A DNA stretch of 64,000 bases from Utricularia gibba. Lineage: Eukaryota; Streptophyta; Magnoliopsida; Lamiales; Lentibulariaceae. The position numbers and the translations under genes were made by a program. Under the pieces are notes generated by a model. It saw only the letters and a list, made by a program, of their open reading frames with translations. It was not told the DNA's origin and did no database searches. Where the stretch lies: the NCBI GenBank assembly GCA_002189035.1, contig NEEC01000002.1, positions 1,116,001 to 1,180,000 on the forward strand, written 5' to 3'. Positions 24,169-35,764 of the stretch are shown here, piece after piece. Positions within the stretch are counted from its first letter, which is position 1, and every line of letters starts with the position of its first letter.

Positions 24169-27140
24169 TCAAATCTCTAGTTGTTCAAGACATCTGACAA
24201 CGGTATTCACATCGGGATCCACTTCGGAATCTTCTTCTCTCACGTTGTTGGCCTCCCTTGTCGCCGGAGCAGCGAGCTGACTTGAATCCAAGGGTGGGTG
24301 ATCCCGGCGATCACCACCTGGGCACGGCGGGGAAGCAAACAGGGGGACGACATGCCGGATGCTGATGGCCGGGGCCGGGGCGGGACGGCACTGTGTTCCT
24401 TGAGATGGAACCGGAGTAGGCCGTTGAGGAAGCGGCGGAGCAGAGAATACCGGCACTGCCGTTCTTATTGTCACCGGGGGAGCCATTCCTTGGTAGCTAG
24501 GCTTCCTGCACTGGTTTATAGGGACGTAGGGCGCAGCTCCTACTGCAAACCTGGGAGTGCTCATGGTATGCGACTCTGGGGCGGGGAGTGGCCGGTGGGA
24601 ATGGAGTGGAGGGGGTTTGGGCGAGGTGTGGGTATCAGAAGAAAACAGGTTCAGGGGAGGAAGTTGCTGATAGAGTAAAGGAAGGATTTTGGATGTGGCC
24701 ATTGAGGGGCGTTGTGGGCTCGAGGGACGAGACCCTGCAGCCGGGAACTTTGGCCGGAACGGCGAGCAGGTCGACAGACTGCTCGAGTTGATTGTTTCCA
24801 GCTTCCCCAATGTGGGGCGCTGTGGGCTCGAGGGACGAGATGCTGATGCTGGAAACTTGGGCCGGAACGATGAGCAAGATGACAAGGTGCTTGAGTTGAT
24901 AGCCTCTAGCTTCTCCCGGTTACGGTAGTTCTGTAGTGCCCTGGCAATTCTGGTCTGCTCTTGCTCGTCACCGTTTTCATTGTCCACTGAGGTGCAAACG
25001 TCCTGCTCAGCCACTGATCAAAAAAGCATACCCATCAGAAACCATAAAAAAACAGTAGCTCTTTTGTTCCCGATGACAAAACAATATGGTACCAAAGATT
25101 ACTTTTTTTCAATGATGTCCAAGCGGCAAGTGCAGCATTCTTCTCAGCTTGCTTCTTGTTCTTGGCCGGTTCACCATGGAATGTGATTCCAGCCAACTCC
25201 ACCATCCCGGTAAAGACGGGAAGGTGACTTAAGCCGGATCGGAAAGTAGTGTAATATGGCAATGGAGATCCAACTCTCTGAGCAATCTCTTGCAACAGGT
25301 TCTTGTAAACTCCAGTCTCATCCTGTAGAAAACAAATATCCCCACATCAAGATCAGATCCCAACCCCAGGTGTACCATAACTTGTTTAGAGTCTATGCAC
25401 CTAATACACCAAACTTCAGTGGTGCAAATGCAGTATAATCATTTGATCACAAACACAGACCTTGGCCTTTCATAATTTCTCCTCTACATATCACATATTC
25501 TAAACAAACGAAGAAAAAGGCAGGCCCCATAAAGTCCGTTGGCACTTTATCGAACGTCAACTGTTTTTCCAAGTAATTCCATGTCGTAAGATAGTAAAAT
25601 TTGAAGGCAGACCCCACAAATGACACAAATGTAGAGAAGCAGTTGGGGGTAATAAATACATTGGCCTCAATAACAATCAATGGAGGGGGACGGGCACATG
25701 AATGCAGCAGCATGCTGTAGATAAGAACAATAAATGAAGGGTAGGATGGGGGACAAGACTAAAACTGTACGTCTTTAGCTCAAAAAAATCACTTTTCCCA
25801 CGTACACCTATAATTCATCCCTAACCCCAAAAAAAACACCGCAACACAGCATATGGTATACACCTAAAATTGTACACATCAATCGAGGCAAAAAATATCA
25901 ACACAGAACACCCACAGCAGACTAGAAACAACACTAGTAATGGGAGGCAAACTTAAAATGTGTAGATGGAAATGAAAAACAAGTATGCGTGGAGGGCAGA
26001 TAAAGGATGTTTGAGTAATTTCTTGCGGCAGGCTTTTTCATGCATTTATTTGAAAAATAAAGAGAGTCAACAATACCATTATCCATCTCTATCATCGTAT
26101 CAAAATCATACAGCCAACTCGAAAATTAAAAATATTTCCCTAAAGAAACTTGCGTAAACTTTCAAATTAAACGTTTTTCCAGTATTGCAAAGTTTCCAAA
26201 AAATCCAATCTAAGCAGCAAACAGCGTTCAATCTCAGGCATTTCCATAGCATCCACACAACCTCACGGAAAAGTCAAAGAGACGAAAGAGTCAAAACATT
26301 TCATTGACTGGTCCAAGCCTCAACCTTCATTCGGATACACCCATGAAAAAATAACAAGCCCGCTATTTCACCTAAGCACGGGAAAATATAAGCATCCACA
26401 TCCATAACATTCTTATGTGATTTCATACACTTGAACTCAACCAAAAATTGCTTCTACCCTTTCTATTTCACCAAAAAAACGCAAAAAAACCGTCAACAAT
26501 GAGCACAAAAAAATGTGTAAACAAGACCTAAGAACAGCTTTGCAAGAATTCAAGCACAACAATCATATACAACGATGCATACCCGCAGCATATCTTGTAA
26601 TTGATTTAAAAATGACGAAAATGCCCCCACCAATACATACAGAAATATATAACATCTCCCCCCAAGTTATAGCTCCTGCCTAGGCGTAATCTCTAACTCC
26701 ATTTCCCAATAAATTCATTTCTGGACGGGCAAACTCGTCATTTCACTATCCGCCGGAAAACAAAGATGAGATTGCTCATCTACCGGCACGCCCTGGCAAA
26801 ACTAAACCCTAGCAAAAGCGAATGGCTATAGCGATCTAGGAGATCTACCGTCAATTTTTCAAAAATCGTGATTAAGCGTTGTTAAAAAACGAACCAGGAT
26901 GCGTGCGGCCAGGGAATGGGAGGGGCCGCGCGAGGAGAGGGAGGCGAGGGCGACCTCGGCTGCGGAGTGCTCGGCGTGACGAAGCGTGGAGCAGTACTGA
27001 GGGCTCTCGAAGTTCTCCCCATTGAAATTCACCACCGCCTTGAAGCGCGGCGCGTGGTCCGGGCCTTCCCTGACGCACGTGTACGACGGGAGATTGAAGC
27101 AGCTCCGCTGCGCCAGCTCCTGCAGCTGGTTCTTGTACAT
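24169..27140 (-). CDS. DRB2: Double-stranded RNA-binding protein DRB2
   Basis: Three exons: 26895-27140, 25103-25322 and 24169-25013. They total 1311 bases (436 residues), the usual size for DRB2. The ATG at 27140 gives the family-typical MYKNQLQELAQRSCFNLP. Two dsRNA-binding motifs follow (about residues 1-70 and 87-155). The second contains FHGEPAKNKKQAEKNAA, with the lysines that contact RNA. The C-terminal half is Pro/Ser-rich and contains a tandem 36-residue duplication and two IRxxVPxF repeats. DRB2 works with Dicer-like enzymes in miRNA and endogenous small-RNA production, mainly in the nucleus. The 1.57-kb first intron shows nothing else. Phases are intact. Confidence 0.92.
24697..24912 (-). 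repeat. In-frame 108-bp tandem duplication inside DRB2 exon 3
   Basis: Two adjacent 108-base units (24805-24912 and 24697-24804) encode 36-residue repeats. Each starts with KLE and contains FRPKFPA and RPSSPQRP. They differ at about nine residues. The frame is kept, so the protein has simply gained a second copy of this Ser/Pro-rich linker. Confidence 0.9.
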
Positions 27141-30100
27141 CCTCCACCGACACAAACGGAATGCAAATGACCTTCCCCTCGCTTCGCAGCCCTGAGCGCT
27201 CCGGGCAGTGAATTCGGCAGACAAAAGCGAATCAAATGGATCCACAAAGCACTTCTTGCTTTTGGAGAAGATACAAACAACAAGGTAGGAGGCAGGCAGA
27301 TGCAATGCAGCTAACCCTATTTTTCTAATTCTTCCTTCCTCCAACTTTCTATATAAAAATATTAAAAATCCTTAATTAATTACACCCCGCATTTAATTTC
27401 TTTTTTTTTTCAAGTTAGCATTAAATATCATACATAAACCATCCACCTTTCCCCGTCCTTCCTTTTCAAAACCAGACGTTACCAATAGTAAGGTTATGGG
27501 CTCCCGTAAATTTGACGAAGCCCAATGGGCCTAACAATCAGATCCCTAAAGCCCAATACCAATGCGGTCCACCCGTAAACCCAGAAAACGGGTTAATGAA
27601 GGATTTTTTTTGGCAGTAAATATGGTGATTTTTTTTTTTTTTAAAAAGGTTGAATTTGGTGTTGGGAGATGGAGACATGAGAGAGAGGAGTTCATGGGCA
27701 GGGGAAAGCGAGGTCTCGGAAGACGAATGAATGAGCGTGGGACAAATCTGGAAATATTATAAAAATGGGCGCGGCCCAAATCATGGTGACACTTCGGCAG
27801 CCTGGCCCACCAGGACAATTAATGTGTCGGCCCATTCGTCAGAAAATCTCATCCTCTCACTTTTTTTATTATTCAAATCGAAACAAATCGGACTCTTTTA
27901 CAGCCCATGATTGATTACTTCCCGGGTTCAACTCAATTAGCCGTAAACCAATTGTTTTAAATAACAAAAAAAATTCATAAGCAGTTTTCAAAACGATCCA
28001 TTCTATAATTATACTATATTTTTAATTTCGGATATCGAATTATTACGTTTTTATATTTGAAGTTTGACCTATTTAATCATAGATTAAACTGTTTAATTTT
28101 TTAAAAAATTATTTAACTCAATTTAATCTCGTTTTAGTCGAATTTTTTGAAATATTGATTTAAGCTTTCTCTTTGTTATTATTATTATTATTATTCAAGA
28201 AATAAGAAAGATGTTGATATATAGGATGTAAATTCTTTTAATAAAAAAATATTATATAATTGGGAGGGGGAGTTAGGGTGAGAGGGACAAGATGAAGATG
28301 GAAAGATACGGGGAACATTCATTGGAAATGGACAAATGCGACGGGGGCTGTGACATGGCCATTCATGTCAAGTCATGTCATGCATCATCATCCATCAGGG
28401 CTGCCATCGCACATGAAATGGAGCGAGCATCTCATGGAAGACAGACGACAGCAGCAACTCCCATGTCCCAGCCCCCCATCTCCACTCCTTTTCTTGCCCA
28501 TCCCTCCTTCCGGCATTCGCCTCCATGGAACTCCGTCGTCGCCCGGCCGGCCGGCCGGCAGATGCCCGGAGCCACTCATCCTTCGGCGCCGTCGAGTGGC
28601 AGCCGGCCCCCCGCTGGAGTTGATGCCTCCCGGCGGAGCCCCCTCATTCTTAAGGAGTGATGTCATCTGACATCATTTACCAAAAAAAGCATTATAAATT
28701 TGAATTACTACCATTACAAATTGAAAATATTAATATAAAAAATTCTTTTATCACGTGTTTGGTTGCAGAATTTAAATATAATTTAATAAAAAGATAATTA
28801 TCTGCTCATTATTCATGATAAAAATATCAAATAAATAATAAAATATATAAATTTCACATTTTTGCTAAAATTTATAAATGTTAAATTTCAATTTCAATCT
28901 TTCATAAATTTTATCGTAATAATTTTAATATTTTTCACTTAATACTATCTACGAAAAGTTACGCATAAATCTTGACTAGGTAATTTTCGGCCCGAAGCGA
29001 CAAAGAGATGTTATCTCATGTTAGAAAATTACAAAAGAATTAAATGGTTTATAATTTGACTTGTTCAAGTATTGTTAAGACTCCTTGGATTGAATTATTA
29101 ATGGGGGACACTTATGTCCGAATAGTCAAAAAGGAAGACAACGAGGTTTGGGAATAATAAATTAATAAACTAGGGTTAAGGAATCCTTAACCTGATTTCG
29201 TAGGGTTAATAATGCAAATTATGTGAGGATTAGGGTGTGGGAACCCTAAGTATGACGATTTCGGGGATCATTAAAGCCGCAATCAATAAAAGAGGAATCT
29301 TTTTTCCCAATCTCATTGACTGCGTGTGCATTTGTGAACCCCAACTGTCAAATTTTGTATGACTTTTGGAACCCCAATTTGTGTTCGCATCCAGGAATGG
29401 AGGTATGGTTCCAATTTTCGATTGCTTGGATGCTTTGACTACGGGATCTATAGATTATAGCATGAAGTTCTTTCTTTGTTTGCAATCGTTTTCAAAGCCG
29501 CCATTAATAGAGGTTAGAGTAGTTGTGTAGGTCATTTAGCTATGAAAAGAGAGTTATTGCGGTTGGAAAAATGCAAAAGAAAAAAAATGATAAGACCTCA
29601 CGAAATACTTGAGGGAAAAACGAACACGTTAACAAAAGCTGTGTCATACTTTGCCTAGTTTTTATGCCGTGTCGATTTCCGACACCTTTCGCATTTTATT
29701 GTCACCACTGGGGGGTGCGTGTGGTATTTCGCTGAGTGTTAATTTGAGAGAACTTAAAAGTGGGATGTTCCATGAAAGTGGATTTGTAAAAATCTTGTCT
29801 TGAAAAGTGTCACCTTGGGACCAATTGCAAGGGAAATCATGTCTTTTTTCTTGGAGTTTAGGAGCACGGAGTTAGGGAAGGATAAGATTAGAAAAAGAAT
29901 AACTTTGATGCGTTGTCAAAAAAACTGTTGGGCCTCTTTTTTTTATATGATGGATAGTCCAGTTTATTGGTATTCAAGAGAAGAAAAGCTCTGGTTTTGG
30001 TAATGGTCGTTGAGAGAGACTGATTCAAGTTGAACTAAAAGAATGGTTAAGAAGACAGATGAAGTGGTTTTTCCCCAAATTTCTTATTGCTTCGAAGAAA

Positions 30101-30713
30101 TGCGATCTCAATGATCACAAAATCAAATGCAAAGTAAGCGGGTTGTATAATGGCCGGGCCACTGCATTCATTTGTCCCCCCCACTAAAGACACTATTCCC
30201 TCTCTCTCTCCCCCTCTCTGGAAGCGTACACATAAAAAACAGAGGTGAGTCCAAAAGGGGTTTCCTTTGCCTTTTGCATCTGCACTCACCGAGCAATTGT
30301 CTATATCTGCTGCTGTTGGTGCTGCATCCCTTTTAAACAACTGGTTATGGGTGAGGAATTATACTATGAATTTCTGGTTATTATTTGACACCCTCATTTC
30401 TGAATAGTAATCCACCTCCTGTGGGCAATCTTTACCTGGAGATGACATGTTTTCATGTTGTTTCATCATTTGAAAACTGAAAATTCCATCTCTCTGAGGA
30501 GCTTGCTTTAAAGTCGGGGCCTTTATCTGTATTCAGGTCATAATTTGGCATCTTTTTCAGTGAAGCATAACTTGATTGCTTCAGACCCATTTTCTGGCCC
30601 TTTTTTGACCCTTCACCTGGTGGTTTTGGTCACTATTTCTAGTCTGGCTGTTGTGATGCTACACTACAGTGACTGAGCTGTTGGGCAATATCTCATTGAA
30701 AGGATAGGACCTC
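27141..30713. other. Intergenic region between DRB2 and ARF4
   Basis: About 3.6 kb holding the DRB2 promoter and ARF4 promoter/leader. A GC-rich patch at 28430-28640 includes a (GGCC)n block at 28544-28559 and an ATG-started 122-codon ORF (28292-28660) without a recognisable domain. 28960-29750 has a different base texture but no element ends I can define. The pyrimidine-rich stretch at 30195-30220 probably lies in the ARF4 5' region. Confidence 0.55.
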
Positions 30714-33700
30714 ATGGAAATTGATCTGAATCATGCTGTGAGTGGCGCAGAGAAGAAAAAATGCATCCATGGAAACTGTGTTTGTGGGTGCTGTTCATCC
30801 ACTTCCACTTCATCTTGCTCCTCAAATGCCTCTTCTCCTTGTTCAGTTTCTGCTCCTTTGATTTGCAAGGAGCTGTGGCATGCTTGTGCTGGACCTCTAA
30901 CCAGTTTGCCAAAGAAAGGAAATATGGTGGTTTACTTCCCCAAGGCCATTTGGAACAGACTTTCTCAGCTTCGTCACTTCCTCCCATGGAGATAAACACT
31001 TTTGGGGTTCCTCCTCATGTCTTTTGCAGAATTGTTGATGTTCAGCTACTTGTAAGTACCTCTTCTTTCAGGATCCATTGGTTTCCCCTTGTATTTACAA
31101 GTTATAGAAAATTGGACAGTTTTTTCTGATTTTTTTTCAATTAGGTATAGAACTCGATTCTAAATTAAGAGATTTTAGTCACCAAGTGTTACAGGATTCA
31201 GAAAAGTGAAGTAAGCGTAAATGTTGACTGAGAGAAACATGGTGTGGATAGAATATATTGAGCAATATTTCAAAAACACAGAGATATCAAGCATGACAGA
31301 GAGAGTGCACTGCACCAGTCCAGTCAATTAGAATGCTGGATTTTTAACTTCTTGCTTGTTTTCGGGCTGTCATTTTTAAGTTTATCGATGTTTTGAAGCA
31401 GGCCAACAAGGAAAATGATGAAGTTTTCACTAAGCTGACCTTGCTTCCTCAGCAGGAGGTAATTGCTTGTGAAAATCTTCTAGAAATGAAGATTTTTCAT
31501 TGTTATGGATTGTCTCTGTTCGGTGAAAATCTTCTAGAAATGAAGAAATTTCCTGGATTCTCCATTTTTCCATAATGTTCACTTTCTTTGGAGTCGTATC
31601 TATCATTGGCGCTAGCCATGTTGAAGTATTGTCTGTTGCAACAATGAAGGTGATGACTACCGATTTCGAAAACTATGACAGTGGTGATGAGGAGGGTACT
31701 AATGTTTTGCCATCGAAGTCAACTTCCCACATGTTCTGCAAGACGCTCACTGCATCAGACACCAGTACTCATGGTGGATTCTCTGTTCCACGCAGAGCTG
31801 CCGAAGATTGCTTCCCTCCTCTGGTGTTTATTCTTCTCGAATAGTTCTTTTTAGTTATCATGTTACTGTTATTTCTTAGGAGTTACTGTTTTTATAGGAT
31901 TATAACAAACCAAGGCCTCTCAAGAACTCATTGCTAAAGATTTGCACGGTGTGGAGTGGAAATTCAGGCACATTTACAGAGGTAAAAGTTTGATTACTTC
32001 TTTCCTTCTCACGCAATCTGATCTACAATCATATGTTGCAGGCCAGCCTCGACGGCACTTGCTGACTACAGGGTGGAGCATTTTTGTGGGTCAAAAGAAT
32101 CTCATGTCCGGAGATGCCGTTCTCTTCCTGAGGTACATTGCTTCTGATATTCTCATAATCTGCGCTGAAGTCACATGATTTGTATAAAAACTAGAGCTTG
32201 ACTTCACGTTCAGCTCACAACTGGGGAAGTTCAGATGCAGAGTGCTGTCCTAAATGGAAAAAATATACTACGTATTTAGCTAACTTCATTCTCTTGTACT
32301 GTCTGCACTCTAAAACCGCTTTTTAATATGCAGGGGAGAAGGTGGAGACCTACGGCTTGGGATTCGTCGGGCAGTTCACCCAAGAAACAGTTTACCTGAT
32401 TCAGTCACTAACAGACAGAGCTCTTATGTAAATGTCCTTTCACCAGTTGCTGATGCCCTTTCGAACAAGACCTCTTTTTCTGTCTTCTATAATCCAAGGT
32501 AACATGATCTGTGACTCGTACATGTTCTGTCAAAGGCTTACAGTTTTAGCCAGCACCAGTGAATTTGTTATATGAGTGCCAACTTGTGTTGCAGGGGGAG
32601 CTGTCCTGACTTCATCATTCCCTATCAGAAGTATGTGAAATCTACAGCAACTTCAGTGCCTGTTGGGACAAAATTCAAACTGAGATTTGACTTTGATGAT
32701 TCTCCCAAACGAAGGTTTCGATTCGTTTCGTTTTGCATCAGTTAATACCTGTTGCGATTTCCTGTTTCTATTTCCAGATAAAGGAAATGCATTGCTTCTC
32801 AAATTTTCAGTGGAGTGGTTACTGGCATCAGTGACATGGATCCCTACAGATGGCCTAATTCAAAATGGAACTGTCTTGTGGTATGTACATTTTTTTTTTC
32901 CGAATGACTCAAGTTTTTTGGATACTGCTTCACGTAACAATGCTTTCTGGTTGCAGGTTCGTTGGGACGATGATGTCTTGGGCCACCACCATGACCGTGT
33001 TTCACCATGGGAAATCAGTTTTCCACCTAACTGTACACCGTTTCGCGTTGAGTCCTCTCCTACTCCCAGACACAAGAAATTAAGATCAGACATGCAGGGA
33101 ACCCCTCATGGCTGCTCACTCCCAGGTGCTCATCTTTTCTTTGGAGATTCCTCCCCTTTCCACCTGTCTCTTCTCATTGTGTAGATGTATTTTCATAATG
33201 CAGGAAGGCATGGGATTTTGGACTTCAATGAGTCGATTCGACCCTCCGAGGTCTTGCAAGGTCAAGAAAATGGTGTTTCAGTACCATCTCTGTATGGAAG
33301 GGATCCAAGAAGTTTCAGGCTGCAACAGACTGTTAGTAGTCGCATGATGGAGCGAAGCAGCTACAATGAGCTCTTGCCAAACCATGCTCCTCCCACAACC
33401 TTCACTGGCTTTCTGGAATCAAACTGGTTTCCTAGGGTCTTGCAAGGTCAAGAAATTTGTTCTCTGAGGTCTCTAACTGGGAACAGGGAAATAAAACATG
33501 GTGCTTGGTCCAAGCCAGAACTGAACCCCAGGCCTCAGATGAGCTTCTACCCTCTAGCCTCCGAAGGTGTGAGAAATGTGACCATTTCTCAAAAGGGTGT
33601 CTATGTGATGGAACCACAAAGCCCTCTAACTCCCACAACCATCTTCAATGCCCAGCCTTTGAGCCACACCTTAGCAGAAACCTCCCTGCGCTGCAGAAAC

Positions 33701-34517
33701 CTTGTTGAGATCGATGGAGTATCTCGTCTTCAGTATGAACAAGGGGCGGTGGAGAAAACACCTGCACCAGAAGCATCAACTGTGCATAACAGCAGAAGTG
33801 GGGGTGACAGTGATAAGGAGAAGAACCCCTCAAGGTGCAAGATATTTGGTTTTTCATTGACTGATGATCCAGAAACTCGCAGTCTGCATGGCTCTACCAA
33901 GAGGAGGTGCACAAAGGTGAGATTCTATTTGACTTGGTGCATGCATGTCTGTCATTTTTGAGGAACTACAGTTCATTTCTGCTCTCTGATAAGGTTCACA
34001 AACAAGGTAGCTTGGTGGGACGAGCCATTGACCTCTCAAGGCTCAATAATTATGATGAGTTGCTGATAGAACTGGAGAGGCTGTTCAGCATGGAAGGCCT
34101 GCTGCGTGACCCCAAAGAAGGATGGTGCGTGTTGTACATGGACAAAGACAATGACATGATGGTCGTTGGAGATGACCCCTGGCAGTAAGTCCCCTTCCTT
34201 AACACTGAGTTCCCTGAATGCCAACCAGAAAGAGAGCCATAGCCTCTGAACCTGGAATCATTAAGATGTAAAGAAATGGCTGTTTCTCCTACTGCAGCGA
34301 GTTTGTGGAAGTGGTGACGAAGCTTCATCTCTACACACAACAGGAAGTGGAGAAGCTGACGATCATCACAAACAGCGATGACACCAAAAGCTGCTTAGAA
34401 GAAGCACCACCGGCCCCTGATGCATCAAAGTCGCCTTCAGTCGGGCAACTGGACTCTTCTTCCCCGCAACGTTGCGTTTGTGAACTGCTAAGAACGTCAT
34501 GCATGTCTTTCCCTTAG
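30714..34517 (+). CDS. ARF4: Auxin response factor ARF4 (ARF3/ARF4 clade, tasiR-ARF target)
   Basis: Twelve exons: 30714-31051, 31402-31458, 31650-31823, 31898-31981, 32042-32132, 32334-32498, 32595-32714, 32811-32880, 32957-33125, 33204-33916, 33994-34184 and 34298-34517. With two bases restored they give 798 codons, close to Arabidopsis ARF4. Parts in order: [11 protein letters not shown]3 domain ([17 protein letters not shown] to the GDAVLFLR region), ARF domain (VFYNPR to VRWDDD), a middle region with two VLQGQE motifs, and a C-terminal PB1 domain ([13 protein letters not shown], then DDPWHEF). The PB1 domain separates it from ARF3/ETTIN. The protein is a nuclear repressor controlling abaxial identity and phase change. 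Frame breaks occur at 30938-30941 (C run in YFPQGHLEQ) and about 31911-31920 ([10 protein letters not shown] region). The exon 3 acceptor is the least certain boundary. Confidence 0.95.
33248..33268 (+). promoter_or_regulatory. tasiR-ARF target site 1 in ARF4
   Basis: A 21-nt site with GGTCTTGCAAGGTCAAGAA as its core, encoding VLQGQE. Against TAS3-derived tasiR-ARF as I remember it, it has one mismatch near the 5' edge of the site and one G:U pair near the middle. Confidence 0.93.
33434..33454 (+). promoter_or_regulatory. tasiR-ARF target site 2 in ARF4
   Basis: Second copy of the site, 186 bases downstream of the first and in the same reading frame (RVLQGQEI). Paired sites are the norm in ARF3 and ARF4 genes. 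Confidence 0.93.
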
Positions 34518-35036
34518 TTCAGACACTTCTTGCTCTAAGAAACTAATTTGTAATGCTGGACATCCTTGATTTACATCAACCGCCCCTGATACTCGCAACT
34601 TCCTGATGCAGCAAGCCGTTTGTTATCTCTACTTAATCTAGTTAAATACTGCAATGCTTCTCACACAAGAAGCTTGTGGGTGCATTCTCAGACCACCCAC
34701 AGCACGCCACGCCACGGATGGTCATGTCACAAGAGTGGTTTGGGGAATTCTGTCTTTCACCTATCTCTCTTTTCAAAAAAAAAAAAACAAAAACAAAAAC
34801 AAAACAAAACATAATTTCATTTTTTTCTACAACCAACATTCAGTTCCTTTCTAAAGTTCAATCTCTCCCACAGTCAGTTTCTAAAAAAAGCTGCAAAAAG
34901 AAAGTATAGGCGACTGCACATAACCATGATGCAAATTTCTAGTTATTAGGTGGTCGTAATGGAGCTTCATGTCTGTAAAAGTAAAGTCGATGGAAGTGAA
35001 AAATCTCAGCTCCCGAGCTCCTCCAAGTCATTCATC

Positions 35037-35682
35037 TTAAATGGTCTGCTCCAGAGGGAATACTCCGATGCCATTCTCGTCCAGCGAGCAGCTCCCACTG
35101 TTGAAGTACTCCATAACGCAATACGAAATATCGTCGAACGTGTTAAAGTTGATCAGCGGCGACACGGTCTCCCCCAAATCATGGCCTGGAGACTATCCTT
35201 CTCGCCCTGCAGTTTATCAAGCTGTGCTTGTGCTTTTGCCAGCTGCGCCTGGAGCTCACTCACTTGTCTCTGGAGCTGGAAGATCGCTCCGGCGCTCCCG
35301 TACACCGGATCTCTAAGCCTCGCATTCGCTTCATATACGATGCTGGAAACTGCGTCCGCCCTCTGGGACTCAGGAAGTTCCTGCAAACACTGAAGCTTAA
35401 TACCGCATGTCATGAGATCATGTTCCATAGTCGGCATGCCACTACACTATCCACGCCGTAGCAGTGCCAGTGCATTTAGACAATTTAATAAGATTGTATC
35501 GCCGGGTCACCAAAGTGGGCAAGCTTACGTACCTGCAAGTTTTTGATGATGTTGCTGGCACCGAACACGCGATGAGCGGTGGCGAACCTGAGAGGATCCG
35601 AAAGCGGGAAGTATGGCGCCAGAAGGCAGTTGTCCGCGCACCGGCGCCGGAGAACTCTACAGGCGGCGCAAGGGTAAACCAT
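35037..35682 (-). CDS. LBD11: LOB-domain protein, LBD1/LBD11 type (class I)
   Basis: Two exons, 35533-35682 and 35037-35380. Plant-specific nuclear transcription factor. The zinc-finger-like C block CAACRVLRRRCADNC (pattern CX2CX6CX3C) is followed by the FGASNIIK part of the GAS block. Then come DPVYGSAGAI and a leucine-rich coiled coil (LQRQVSELQAQLAKAQAQL). The start at 35682 places the C block at residue 5, so the N-terminus is short for the family. The frame breaks in a five-base C run at 35171-35175. One more base extends the protein through YCVMEYFNSGSC to a stop at 35037-35039, giving 164 residues with phases that close. LBD11 is favoured over other class I members by its position next to VHA-a1. 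Confidence 0.9.
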
Positions 35683-35764
35683 GAAGAAGACGATCGAATT
35701 AATTCCAGACTACACCTTGGTGAGGATATTTATACACGCTGAGAGAGAATTTTCCAACAGGTAT

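Noticed and set aside
28292-28660. 122-codon ATG-started ORF in a GC-rich patch
   Set aside because: Contains (GGCC)n low complexity, has open frames on both strands and no recognisable domain.
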